From contig NZ_JABFHO010000001.1 in NCBI RefSeq assembly GCF_013404085.1, positions 248,001-312,000 on the forward strand: a DNA stretch of 64,000 nucleotides. The letters run 5' to 3'. Positions 25,093 to 33,288 of this stretch are shown here, one piece after another. Source of the stretch: Winogradskyella helgolandensis. Lineage in GTDB: Bacteria; Bacteroidota; Bacteroidia; Flavobacteriales; Flavobacteriaceae. Position numbers and translations under genes: made by a program. Positions within the stretch are counted from its first letter, which is position 1. The number at the start of each line of letters is the position of its first letter. A model generated the notes under the pieces. It was not told the DNA's origin, made no database searches, and was given only the letters and a program-made list of their open reading frames with translations.

Positions 25093-26442
25093 ATGGAACA
25101 CATTGTAATTATTGGAAACGGTATTTCTGGAGTAACGCTCGCAAGACACATCCGAAAATTATCAGACAAAAAAATAACTATCGTCTCTGCCGAAACCGAT
25201 TATTTCTTCTCACGTACCGCATTAATGTACGTTTATATGGGACACATGAAGTTTGAACACACCCAACCTTACGAAAATTGGTTCTGGAAAAAAAATAGAA
25301 TTGAACTAAAGAAAGGCTATGTAAAACAGGTCGAAACAGAAACAAAAACCCTTCATTTTGCAGAAGGAGACACCTTACATTACGATAAATTAATTATAGC
25401 CACAGGAAGCAAACCGAATAAATTTGGTTGGCCAGGACAAGATTTAGACGGAGTGATTGGCATGTATCATAAACAAGATTTAGAACAACTTGAAAAATAC
25501 GCACCTAATAAAGAAGTTTGTAAACGTGCTGTGATTGTTGGTGGTGGACTAATTGGCATTGAATTGGCTGAAATGCTAAACTCGAGAAAAATTCCAGTAA
25601 CGTTTTTAGTTCGAGAAAATAGCTTTTGGAATGGCGTTTTACCTGAAGGTGAAAGTAAAATGATTAACGATCATATAAAAAATCATCATATCGATTTACG
25701 ATTATCAACAAACTTAAAAGAAATAAAATCTGACGAAAACGGAAAAGTCAAATCTGTAATCATTGAAGAAACAGGTGAAGAACTCGAATGTAATGTGGTT
25801 GGTTTAACCGCAGGAGTAACTCCAAATGTTGATTTTTTAAAAGATTCTGATATCGAATTAGGACGTGGAGTAAAAGTGAATCGTTTTTTAGAAACTAACA
25901 TTGCAGATGTATATGCTATTGGAGATTGTGCTGAACAACATGAAGCCATTGGAAACCGACGTCCTATTGAAGCCGTTTGGTACACAGGTCGAATGATGGG
26001 AGAGACTTTGGCACAAACCATCTGTGGAAACAAGACGCCATATAAACCAGGCCATTGGTTTAACTCAGCGAAGTTTTTAGATATTGAATATCAAACTTAT
26101 GGTTGGGTATTTGGAGAACGTGGACGTCCAGAATACGAGCATCATTTTCATTGGAAACATGCCAAAGAAAATATTTGCATTACAGTAGCTTTTCATAAAG
26201 ACACTAAAGAATTTTTAGGCATCAATACGTTTGGTATTAGAATGCGTCACGAAATTTTTGATAAGTGGTTAACTGAAAAAAGAGATGTGGATTACGTGAT
26301 GAGCTATTTAAAAGATGCCAACTTTGATCCTGAATTTTTCAAAACTTATGAAAACGATATTCTAAAACAATACAACAACACATTTAACACCAATCTTACC
26401 GCACATAAAAAGAGTTGGAAACGCATTTTTAGCAAGGTCTAA
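25093..26442 (+). CDS. FAD/NAD(P)-dependent pyridine nucleotide-disulfide oxidoreductase-family protein
   Basis: A 449-residue flavoprotein. GNGISGVTLARHIR (residues 8-21) is the FAD-binding dinucleotide fold, VGGGLIGIELAEML (about 150-163) is the NAD(P) fold and VYAIGDCAE (about 274-282) the second FAD motif. It lacks the CxxxxC disulfide of reductases and resembles nitrite-reductase or rubredoxin-reductase-type NADH oxidoreductases, with an added C-terminal domain of about 120 residues. It precedes a membrane polyferredoxin by 39 bp, so it may feed electrons from NAD(P)H into that iron-sulfur protein. Confidence 0.85.
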   Translation: MEHIVIIGNGISGVTLARHIRKLSDKKITIVSAETDYFFSRTALMYVYMGHMKFEHTQPYENWFWKKNRIELKKGYVKQVETETKTLHFAEGDTLHYDKLIIATGSKPNKFGWPGQDLDGVIGMYHKQDLEQLEKYAPNKEVCKRAVIVGGGLIGIELAEMLNSRKIPVTFLVRENSFWNGVLPEGESKMINDHIKNHHIDLRLSTNLKEIKSDENGKVKSVIIEETGEELECNVVGLTAGVTPNVDFLKDSDIELGRGVKVNRFLETNIADVYAIGDCAEQHEAIGNRRPIEAVWYTGRMMGETLAQTICGNKTPYKPGHWFNSAKFLDIEYQTYGWVFGERGRPEYEHHFHWKHAKENICITVAFHKDTKEFLGINTFGIRMRHEIFDKWLTEKRDVDYVMSYLKDANFDPEFFKTYENDILKQYNNTFNTNLTAHKKSWKRIFSKV

Positions 26443-26481
26443 TTATAACTTTTTCAATTCAAATAAACATAACACAAATTC

Positions 26482-28062
26482 ATGAAAGCAATTAAAACTA
26501 TAGGATTGGTAATTTTCTTAGTAGGATTAGCCATTTTTACCGCTTTACCTCTACTAGGTACCTTCAACTTAAATGAAGCCGATTTTAATACAATCGTAAA
26601 AGAACAGAACATTAAAAGTGACATTTTTATAAACGATTTAAAATCAAATGTGGTTGGCAAAGACTTTAATGGTATGCAAAGCCTTTCTCCTAATATATCC
26701 AAAGCTATAACTAATGCGAACGAAGCGCATATAAAAAATAAGGAATGGGATAAAAAAATCTATACCAGCTCTAGCGATATGGCTGCCATGATTGGTAAAA
26801 AATCAGCTAATGGATTTATTGCGAATAATAAAGGTTTAATGTGGCTACTGACCTTTGGTTTAGGCATTATTGGAGCATTAATGTTCATTTTGCCAAACGT
26901 TATTTTATTAGGTAAAAAAGGTATTAAAAACGATGGTATTTACCATGAAAGTGCTACCAATCGTGGTTGGATTGGCTGGATGGTTTTTATCTTTTTAGTC
27001 TCATTTTATTTAGTGCTTTACTTCGCATCAGAATACGCTACCAATTGGACACTTTTGGTCGACCCAATTAGTGAAGCTTTAAGTGGAAATCCTGCAGGTC
27101 ATTGGTTTGTTTATGGTTTTATGTACTGTACTGTGATGACCGTAATGGCTGTAAGAATGTATATAAAATACCGTCACAATATTTATCAAGTATTTAGAAC
27201 AACGTCGGTCTTATTCTTTCAAATTGTATTTGCATTTCTTATTCCAGAAATTATGGTAAGGCTACAAATGCCTTATTACGATTTTAAAAATGCTTTTCCT
27301 TTAGATTACGATTTCTTTTTCCAATGGAATTTAAAAGATCTTATCAATAATGGTGGAATAGGAATTTTTATTCTCGTTTGGGGCATCGTTTTAACCTTAA
27401 TTATTGTGCCGGTAATGGTGTATTTCTTTGGAAAGCGCTGGTACTGTTCTTGGGTTTGTGGTTGTGGAGGCTTAGCAGAAACACTTGGTGATCCGTACAG
27501 ACAACACTCTGATAAATCGTTATTTGCTTGGAAAGTGGAACGTTATTTAATTCATGCCGTTTTATTATTCGTTTTAATAATGACAGGTATGACGTTATAT
27601 AGTTTCTTTACAGAAACAGGAACCGTTTTAGGCATTAAAACTTCAACTGTGCAAAGTATTTATAGTTTGGTAATCGGTTCTATTTTTGCTGGAGTTATTG
27701 GTACTGGCTTCTATCCTATTTTTGGGAATCGTGTGTGGTGTCGCTTTGGTTGTCCATTAGCTGCTTATTTAGGATTTGTACAGCGTTTTAAATCTCGATT
27801 TAGAATTACTACTAATGGTGGCCAATGTATTTCTTGCGGAAATTGCTCCACATATTGCGAACAAGGCATTGATGTAAGAGCTTATGCTCAAAAAGGAGAA
27901 AATATTATACGCTCTAGTTGTGTGGGTTGTGGTATCTGTTCTGCTGTTTGCCCAAGAGGAGTTTTGAAATTAGAGAATGGACCAGAAAAAGGACGTATTA
28001 ATCCTACTGAAATTCTTTTAGGAAATGATGTAGATTTAATGGATTTGGTAAATGATAAGTAG
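26482..28062 (+). CDS. Membrane polyferredoxin, NosR/CcoG-like 4Fe-4S protein
   Basis: A 526-residue membrane protein with about six hydrophobic segments. The cysteine motifs are WVCGCGG (about residue 330), RFGCP (about 425), and two ferredoxin-type clusters, CISCGNCSTYCEQG and CVGCGICSAVCPRG (about 450-463 and 480-493). An N-terminal periplasmic-type loop of about 100 residues is extra to CcoG. The architecture suits transmembrane electron transfer. The upstream flavoprotein is a likely electron donor; the acceptor is unknown. No copper-oxidase or nitrous-oxide genes accompany it, so a nosR role is unlikely. Confidence 0.85.
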   Translation: MKAIKTIGLVIFLVGLAIFTALPLLGTFNLNEADFNTIVKEQNIKSDIFINDLKSNVVGKDFNGMQSLSPNISKAITNANEAHIKNKEWDKKIYTSSSDMAAMIGKKSANGFIANNKGLMWLLTFGLGIIGALMFILPNVILLGKKGIKNDGIYHESATNRGWIGWMVFIFLVSFYLVLYFASEYATNWTLLVDPISEALSGNPAGHWFVYGFMYCTVMTVMAVRMYIKYRHNIYQVFRTTSVLFFQIVFAFLIPEIMVRLQMPYYDFKNAFPLDYDFFFQWNLKDLINNGGIGIFILVWGIVLTLIIVPVMVYFFGKRWYCSWVCGCGGLAETLGDPYRQHSDKSLFAWKVERYLIHAVLLFVLIMTGMTLYSFFTETGTVLGIKTSTVQSIYSLVIGSIFAGVIGTGFYPIFGNRVWCRFGCPLAAYLGFVQRFKSRFRITTNGGQCISCGNCSTYCEQGIDVRAYAQKGENIIRSSCVGCGICSAVCPRGVLKLENGPEKGRINPTEILLGNDVDLMDLVNDK

Positions 28063-28153
28063 GATTTAGTTTCAGTCTCATTAAAATATGATAGTTGACA
28101 TGAGTTTTACGAATGCGTTGTATTTATCACCCTTTGCGCGTGAAATATTATAT

Positions 28154-28283
28154 CACAAAGATTCACATAGTTTACACAAAGAGACCTATAGAAAACGCTT
28201 AACATAAATCTCCAATCATATTTATGATGATACTTATAATTAGAATTCTATAGCATCACTTTGCGTCACTGCGACTTTACGCG
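28154..28283. repeat. Imperfect inverted repeat pair in the 257-bp gap before the glycosyltransferases
   Basis: Arm 28154-28181 (CACAAAGATTCACATAGTTT then ACACAAAG) and arm 28259-28283 (CTTTGCGTCACTGCG then ACTTTACGCG) are loosely complementary and share the phrase CTTTG-GT-ACT-CG in reverse. The gap 28063-28319 otherwise shows only a TANNTTTG box. I recall comparable CTTTGCGxxxTTTGCG repeats in Bacteroidota genomes; this needs a search. Confidence 0.35.
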
Positions 28284-28293
28284 ATTTAATTCT

Positions 28294-28301
28294 TACTTTT
28301 G
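28294..28301 (+). promoter_or_regulatory. TAnnTTTG promoter-like -7 box
   Basis: TACTTTTG matches the Bacteroidota -7 consensus TAnnTTTG and ends 18 bases before the start codon at 28320, leaving a very short leader. No clear TTG -33 box is at the usual distance, so support is limited to the -7 element. Confidence 0.4.
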
Positions 28302-28319
28302 CACCTTCAAACTCACTAA

Positions 28320-29012
28320 ATGCCCAATATAAAAGTTATTATTCCTGCTTACAATGAGGAAGCTTCAATTCCGTTTGTAATTAACGCCATTCCTGAGATA
28401 GTTGACGAAATTATTGTGGTTAGTAACAATTCAACTGACAACACTGAATATAATGCTAAAAATGCTGGAGCCACTGTTTTAATCGAAAACCGAAAAGGTT
28501 ATGGTTTTGCATGCTTAAAAGGCATGGATTATATCGCTAAGCAAGAAAAAAAAACAGACATCGTAGTTTTTTTAGATGGAGATTTTAGTGATTATCCTGA
28601 AGAATTAACGAAAATCGTTCAACCCATTATTGATCACAACATTGATTTTGTGGTAGGTGCTCGTGTTAAGGGATTACGAGAAGAGGGCTCAATGACTGTT
28701 CCTCAAATTTTTGGTAATTGGCTAGCAACCAACCTAATGACTTTATTCTTTCGATCTACATTTACCGACTTAGGACCTTTTAGAGCTATTAAATACGACA
28801 AACTTTTAGGGTTAAATATGGAAGATAAAACATATGGTTGGACTGTAGAAATGCAATTAAAAGTTTTAAAACAGAAGTTAAGCTATAGGGAAATTCCTGT
28901 TAATTATAGGAACAGAATAGGTGTCTCAAAAGTTTCAGGTACCATAAAAGGTGCTATCTTTGCAGGTATAAAGATCTTAGGTTGGATTTTTAAATACAGT
29001 TTTAAAAAATGA
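28320..29012 (+). CDS. Family 2 glycosyltransferase, polyprenyl-phosphate type
   Basis: A 230-residue GT-A enzyme without membrane spans apart from the C-terminal hydrophobic tail IKGAIFAGIKILGWIFKY. Motifs are IIPAYNEEASIPFVI (residues 6-20), DEIIVVSNNSTDNT and FLDGDFSDYPEEL (DGD donor motif, about 83-95). It resembles dolichol/undecaprenyl-phosphate mannose or glucose synthases. Its 3' end overlaps the next gene by 4 bp, so the three glycosyltransferase genes form an operon. Confidence 0.85.
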   Translation: MPNIKVIIPAYNEEASIPFVINAIPEIVDEIIVVSNNSTDNTEYNAKNAGATVLIENRKGYGFACLKGMDYIAKQEKKTDIVVFLDGDFSDYPEELTKIVQPIIDHNIDFVVGARVKGLREEGSMTVPQIFGNWLATNLMTLFFRSTFTDLGPFRAIKYDKLLGLNMEDKTYGWTVEMQLKVLKQKLSYREIPVNYRNRIGVSKVSGTIKGAIFAGIKILGWIFKYSFKK

Positions 29013-30499
29013 TTCTCGAATCAATCGTTATTGTTATCTACACCATTGCCATAGTACTCATATTCATGTATGCTTTGGCACAATTAAATTTACTCTACAA
29101 TTATTTATCGTCTAAAAAGAAAAGGCAAGATTGCGATACTTTTGACTTTTCAAATTCCGATGAAATTCCTCTTGTGACTATACAACTTCCAGTATTTAAC
29201 GAAATGTATGTTATGGAGCGTTTATTAGATAATATTGCGCTTTTAGAATACCCAAAAGACAAGTTAGAGATTCAAGTTTTAGATGACTCTACAGATGAGA
29301 CAGTTGCCACCACAAAAGCACATGTAGATCAACTAGCAAAAACAGGTTTAGATATTACACATATTACTAGAACAGATAGAAGTGGTTTTAAAGCTGGTGC
29401 CCTTAAAGAAGGTTTAAAAATTGCTAAAGGTGATTTTATAGCCATTTTTGATGCTGATTTTTTACCGCAACCAAACTGGTTAAAACGCACTATTCCGTAT
29501 TTTAAGAATGAGAAAATTGGTGTTGTTCAGACACGTTGGGGACATATTAACCGCGATTATTCTTTACTAACTAAAATTCAAGCCTTCGCTTTAGATGCGC
29601 ATTTTACATTAGAGCAAGTTGGGAGAAACAGTAAAGGTCACTTCATTAATTTTAATGGAACGGCTGGTGTTTGGCGAAAAACCTGCATTCTCGATGCTGG
29701 TAATTGGGAAGGAGATACACTTACAGAAGACTTAGATTTAAGTTATAGAGCGCAATTAAAAAATTGGGAATTCAAATATTTGGAAGATGTTGAAACACCC
29801 GCTGAACTACCTGTAGTCATTAGTGCGGCACGCTCTCAACAATTTCGTTGGAATAAAGGTGGTGCAGAGAATTTTAGAAAAATGCTGTGGCGCGTTTTAA
29901 AATCGGATAACATATCCACCAAAACAAAAGTACACGGTTTACTTCATTTACTGAATAGCTCTATGTTTTTAAGCATCTTTACAGTTGCTATTCTAAGTAT
30001 TCCAATGCTCTATATAAAAAATGAATACGCGCACCTAAGAAACTACTTCTACATAATGAGTTTCTTTGTAATGAGTACCATCATTTTCTTTGTATGTTAT
30101 TGGTTTATGTACCGCAGTATTTATGGTAGTGGTTTTAAAAAATTCTTTAGTTATATAGGTATGTTTTTCACCTTTTTCTCAATTGCTATGGGTTTTTCAC
30201 TTCATAATTCTATAGCTGTTATTGAAGGGCATATTGGAAAACGCAGCGAATTTGTAAGAACTCCAAAGTTTAATATTAGTACCATTAGAGATTCATGGAA
30301 AGGCAATAAATACATTATGAAAAAGATGTCGCCTCACGTTATTATTGAAGGTATTTTAATGCTTTATTTTGCTTTTGGGATGTATAGTGCTTTTGTGGTT
30401 GGAGACCAAGGTGGTGACTTCGGATTGTTTCCGTTTCACTTAATGCTATTTATTGGCTTTGGCTATGTGTTTTTTAAGTCCTTAAGTTCTAAGGTGTGA
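29009..30499 (+). CDS. Processive membrane glycosyltransferase, cellulose-synthase-like (GT2)
   Basis: A 496-residue inner-membrane enzyme with one N-terminal segment (about 4-27) and a cytosolic GT-A domain. Motifs are VLDDSTDET, AIFDADFLP (DxD), LTEDLDLSYRA (TED) and QQFRWNKGG (QxxRW-like). A C-terminal block of about four hydrophobic segments follows. These are the signatures of the cellulose/mannan/glucomannan synthase group. Bacterial homologues make beta-linked glycans or transfer sugar to lipids. The start overlaps the preceding gene by 4 bp and the stop overlaps the following GTG start by 4 bp. Confidence 0.87.
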   Translation: MILESIVIVIYTIAIVLIFMYALAQLNLLYNYLSSKKKRQDCDTFDFSNSDEIPLVTIQLPVFNEMYVMERLLDNIALLEYPKDKLEIQVLDDSTDETVATTKAHVDQLAKTGLDITHITRTDRSGFKAGALKEGLKIAKGDFIAIFDADFLPQPNWLKRTIPYFKNEKIGVVQTRWGHINRDYSLLTKIQAFALDAHFTLEQVGRNSKGHFINFNGTAGVWRKTCILDAGNWEGDTLTEDLDLSYRAQLKNWEFKYLEDVETPAELPVVISAARSQQFRWNKGGAENFRKMLWRVLKSDNISTKTKVHGLLHLLNSSMFLSIFTVAILSIPMLYIKNEYAHLRNYFYIMSFFVMSTIIFFVCYWFMYRSIYGSGFKKFFSYIGMFFTFFSIAMGFSLHNSIAVIEGHIGKRSEFVRTPKFNISTIRDSWKGNKYIMKKMSPHVIIEGILMLYFAFGMYSAFVVGDQGGDFGLFPFHLMLFIGFGYVFFKSLSSKV

Positions 30500-31863
30500 T
30501 TTCGCTTTGGAAATATCACAAAATTCCATTTCTATTTTTCATTGTTAGTTGCATCGTTTATTTATGGTTTGCTTACGATATAACTCGTGTTGAAACTACC
30601 CAACTGCTGCTTTTATATATTGTATTATTTGTAATTGCTTTTCAAATTATTCAGAAAACAGGCTTTAACTTCAAGCTATTAGTCATTTTTTCTATTGTAT
30701 TTCGATTGTTATTTTTATTTGCAATCCCGAATTTATCTCAAGATTTTTACCGTTTTATTTGGGATGGACGAATGATTATTGAAGGTTATAATCCTTATTT
30801 ATTTACACCTGATTCATTCATTCAAAATGGGAAATTTCCCATACCACAGGCTCAAGAATTATACAATGGCATGGGAACTTTAAGCGCTTCTCATTTCACT
30901 AATTATCCACCAATAAATCAATTGTGTTTTACCATTGCAGCTATATTCTCTGGACAAAACATTTTGGGTTCCGTGGTTGTCATGCGAGTCTTAATTATTG
31001 CAGCAGATATAGGAACCTTATTCTTTGGAAAGAAACTTTTAGAACGTCTGAAACTGCCATCTAATAGAATCTTTTGGTATATTCTAAACCCTTTTATTAT
31101 TATAGAATTAACAGGAAATCTTCATTTTGAAGGAGTCATGATTTTCTTCCTAGTGTGGTCATTGTATTTATTACATTCTGGAAAATGGAAATGGGCTGCC
31201 GTCGTTTTAGCGTGTTCCATTTCCGTGAAGTTGATCCCTTTGATGTTATTGCCTTTGTTTTTTGGATGGTTCACCACTAAAAAGTTGAATGATAAAACAG
31301 AGACATTAGGTCTCTTAAAATTAATTACATTTTATACCATGGTAATGGCAACGACATTGTTCTTGTTCTTACCCTTTTTTTCAATTGATTTTGTAACAAA
31401 TTACTCTAAAACAGTAGGACTTTGGTTTGGGAATTTTGAATTTAATGCGAGCATGTACTATCTCGCAAGAGCCATCGGCTACGCCATAACAGGTTATAAT
31501 GAAATTGCTATTATTGGAAAAATACTCCCCATTATTGCGGTGCTTATAATTCTTGGCTTTTCGTTTTTTAAACAAAATAATAGCTTAGCTAAATTAGCAA
31601 CGTCGATGTTGTTAGCATTAACCTGTTATTTGTTTTTGAGTACCACGGTTCATCCATGGTATATTGCAACTTTAGTAATCCTAAGTATCTTTACCAATTA
31701 TAAATTTCCATTGGTGTGGTCGTTAGTGATTATACTCAGTTATTTAGCATATTCCAATACTGATAATTCTGAAAACCTTTGGATAATCGCTTTAGAATAT
31801 AGCATCGTGTTTTCTGTTTTTATTTGGGAATTATGTTTCAAAAAAACACTGCCAGTTACCTAG
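30496..31863 (+). CDS. Polytopic GT-C mannosyltransferase-like membrane protein
   Basis: A 455-residue protein with about 11 hydrophobic segments, starting at a GTG that overlaps the previous stop (GTGA). The first loop has SQDFYRFIWDGRMIIEGYNPYLF (about residues 77-99), the acidic motif of lipid-linked sugar transferases of the GT-C fold. It should use a polyprenyl-phosphate sugar made by the GT2 enzyme at 28320 and act on the periplasmic face. The glycan product is unknown. The three genes look like a dedicated glycan-lipid or glycoprotein system. Confidence 0.8.
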   Translation: MISLWKYHKIPFLFFIVSCIVYLWFAYDITRVETTQLLLLYIVLFVIAFQIIQKTGFNFKLLVIFSIVFRLLFLFAIPNLSQDFYRFIWDGRMIIEGYNPYLFTPDSFIQNGKFPIPQAQELYNGMGTLSASHFTNYPPINQLCFTIAAIFSGQNILGSVVVMRVLIIAADIGTLFFGKKLLERLKLPSNRIFWYILNPFIIIELTGNLHFEGVMIFFLVWSLYLLHSGKWKWAAVVLACSISVKLIPLMLLPLFFGWFTTKKLNDKTETLGLLKLITFYTMVMATTLFLFLPFFSIDFVTNYSKTVGLWFGNFEFNASMYYLARAIGYAITGYNEIAIIGKILPIIAVLIILGFSFFKQNNSLAKLATSMLLALTCYLFLSTTVHPWYIATLVILSIFTNYKFPLVWSLVIILSYLAYSNTDNSENLWIIALEYSIVFSVFIWELCFKKTLPVT

Positions 31864-31884
31864 CAGTCTAATATTATATATTCA

Positions 31885-32256
31885 TTACAACTTCTTTATC
31901 GAAATTATTTTATACGTTTCGTAAACTTCTATATAACCATTTTCATCCTCTTCTTCGTGTTCGGTAATTTCATACGAAATTTCAAACCGCTTACCAACCA
32001 AGTCTTTAGCCTTTAAATTTACAGCTTTAAGAGCTTGTTCTGTAATTTCGGAAAAATACACCGTTTCTTCACTGTCTTCATCGTTTGGGTCCTCATTAAT
32101 TAAAAAAGCATACCCATCATCTTCATCGTAACCATCAAAAGTTGCAATGGTAGTTACTTTTTCCTTTTCTTGTCCATTTTCAATAGAAATTGAGAATGCA
32201 TTCGCGCTTAAAACCATTACCATAAGCACAAATACTGTAATTTTTTTTGTATTCAT
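31885..32256 (-). CDS. Secreted acidic protein, unknown function
   Basis: The best start is the internal ATG at 32254-32256, which gives a signal peptide MNTKKITVFVLMVMVLSANAF and a 123-residue product. The mature protein is acidic (DGYDEDDGYAFLINEDPNDEDSEE) and ends in YETYKIISIKKL. I recognise no family. The longer reading (32328) has an implausible N-terminus. Convergent with the glycosyltransferase operon across a 21-bp gap. Confidence 0.6.
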   Translation of the reverse strand: MNTKKITVFVLMVMVLSANAFSISIENGQEKEKVTTIATFDGYDEDDGYAFLINEDPNDEDSEETVYFSEITEQALKAVNLKAKDLVGKRFEISYEITEHEEEDENGYIEVYETYKIISIKKL

Positions 32257-32428
32257 TGCGTTCAATTTTAATACCAAACTAATGTTGGCATGTATTAATT
32301 TAAGATTGTGGTTTTGGGAGTTTGCCACCTCAAGCCCAAATGCTTTTAGATTACAACCTCTTGGTTATAATTACTGTGGTACTTTTTGAAGAATTTATTT
32401 TTGTGTTATTCTGAATAAGGATACCTAA

Positions 32429-32842
32429 TTAGGCTTTAAACATATCTTTAGAGTCTTTAAAACTCTTAAATTCCAACATATAATCGTTAGGATCTTTAAT
32501 GAAAAACGATAAATGCTCTCCAGATTTATCTTTTAAAAATGTGGTTTGAGTCACTACTTTAAGCTTTAAGTCACTAAGCTTTGCATAGAGTTCTCCCCAG
32601 GTTTCAATATTTACAATAACACCAAAATGAAATGAAGGTAATAACTTACCTTCAAATACATAATTTGGACTATTGAAATTAAATTTTTCGGCTTGAATAA
32701 ATGTTAATTGATGACCAAATAAATCTATATCTAACCAATTATCGCCAGTTCTGCCTAGAGAAGCTCCTATGTTTTTGGTGTAAAAGTTCTCAGTGTCTTC
32801 TATACTTAAACATGGCAAAGACATGTGAAATGCTGTTTCCAT
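32429..32842 (-). CDS. Glyoxalase/bleomycin-resistance VOC-family protein
   Basis: A 137-residue VOC-superfamily protein. The first half begins HMSLPCLSIEDTENFYTKNIGASLGR, the second has FHFGVIVNIETWGELYAKL, and it ends in DPNDYMLEFKSF, the usual closing motif with a metal-ligand Glu. Such proteins include dioxygenases, isomerases and thiol transferases, so a specific reaction cannot be assigned. The neighbouring small genes on the minus strand are separate units. Confidence 0.75.
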   Translation of the reverse strand: METAFHMSLPCLSIEDTENFYTKNIGASLGRTGDNWLDIDLFGHQLTFIQAEKFNFNSPNYVFEGKLLPSFHFGVIVNIETWGELYAKLSDLKLKVVTQTTFLKDKSGEHLSFFIKDPNDYMLEFKSFKDSKDMFKA

Positions 32843-32917
32843 AATTCAACCATTTTAAATTTATAACAATTTATTATACAGTAAATTACAAAATAGTCTT
32901 AAGCGAGCAACTTAAGT

Positions 32918-33244
32918 TTAGTCAAAATCTTCGTCCTCAGCTCCAGGTTCTAATTCTGGATCTTGAACTGCATCTGGATCATCATCTTCAAAGTCTTCAT
33001 AATCCTCTTCGTCATAATTTTCCATCGTTTGTTCTAGCTTCGTACTTACCTTAACCAAATATTTGGTGTCTTCTGTGGTAACTTCTACAGCTTCGACTGT
33101 TTCATTTTTTGCATTTTTAAACGAAATAACATTATCGTCATCATATCCATCAGGATATTTGTCTACCAGAAGTGCTAAAATTTCTGGTGTCAATTTTTTA
33201 AAATCAACTATAACTCGTTTTAAATGTGCGTCTTTTGGTTTCAT
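32918..33244 (-). CDS. Conserved-looking acidic protein, unknown function
   Basis: A 108-residue protein: a structured N-terminal half (LKRVIVDFKKLTPEILALLV, about residues 8-27) and a highly acidic C-terminal tail (EEDYEDFEDDDPDAVQD). No transmembrane helix or signal. The pattern resembles small uncharacterised flavobacterial proteins; no function can be inferred. It lies 44 bp downstream of the GNAT-nitrilase gene in the same direction and may be cotranscribed. Confidence 0.6.
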   Translation of the reverse strand: MKPKDAHLKRVIVDFKKLTPEILALLVDKYPDGYDDDNVISFKNAKNETVEAVEVTTEDTKYLVKVSTKLEQTMENYDEEDYEDFEDDDPDAVQDPELEPGAEDEDFD

Positions 33245-33288
33245 TCCTTAATAATATTTCTAAAGCTAATTTTTTTTAAATATAATAC

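Noticed and set aside
26482..28062. NosR or CcoG-specific annotation
   Set aside because: No nitrous-oxide reductase or cytochrome oxidase assembly genes accompany it, and its N-terminal extension differs from CcoG, so only a general polyferredoxin call is given.
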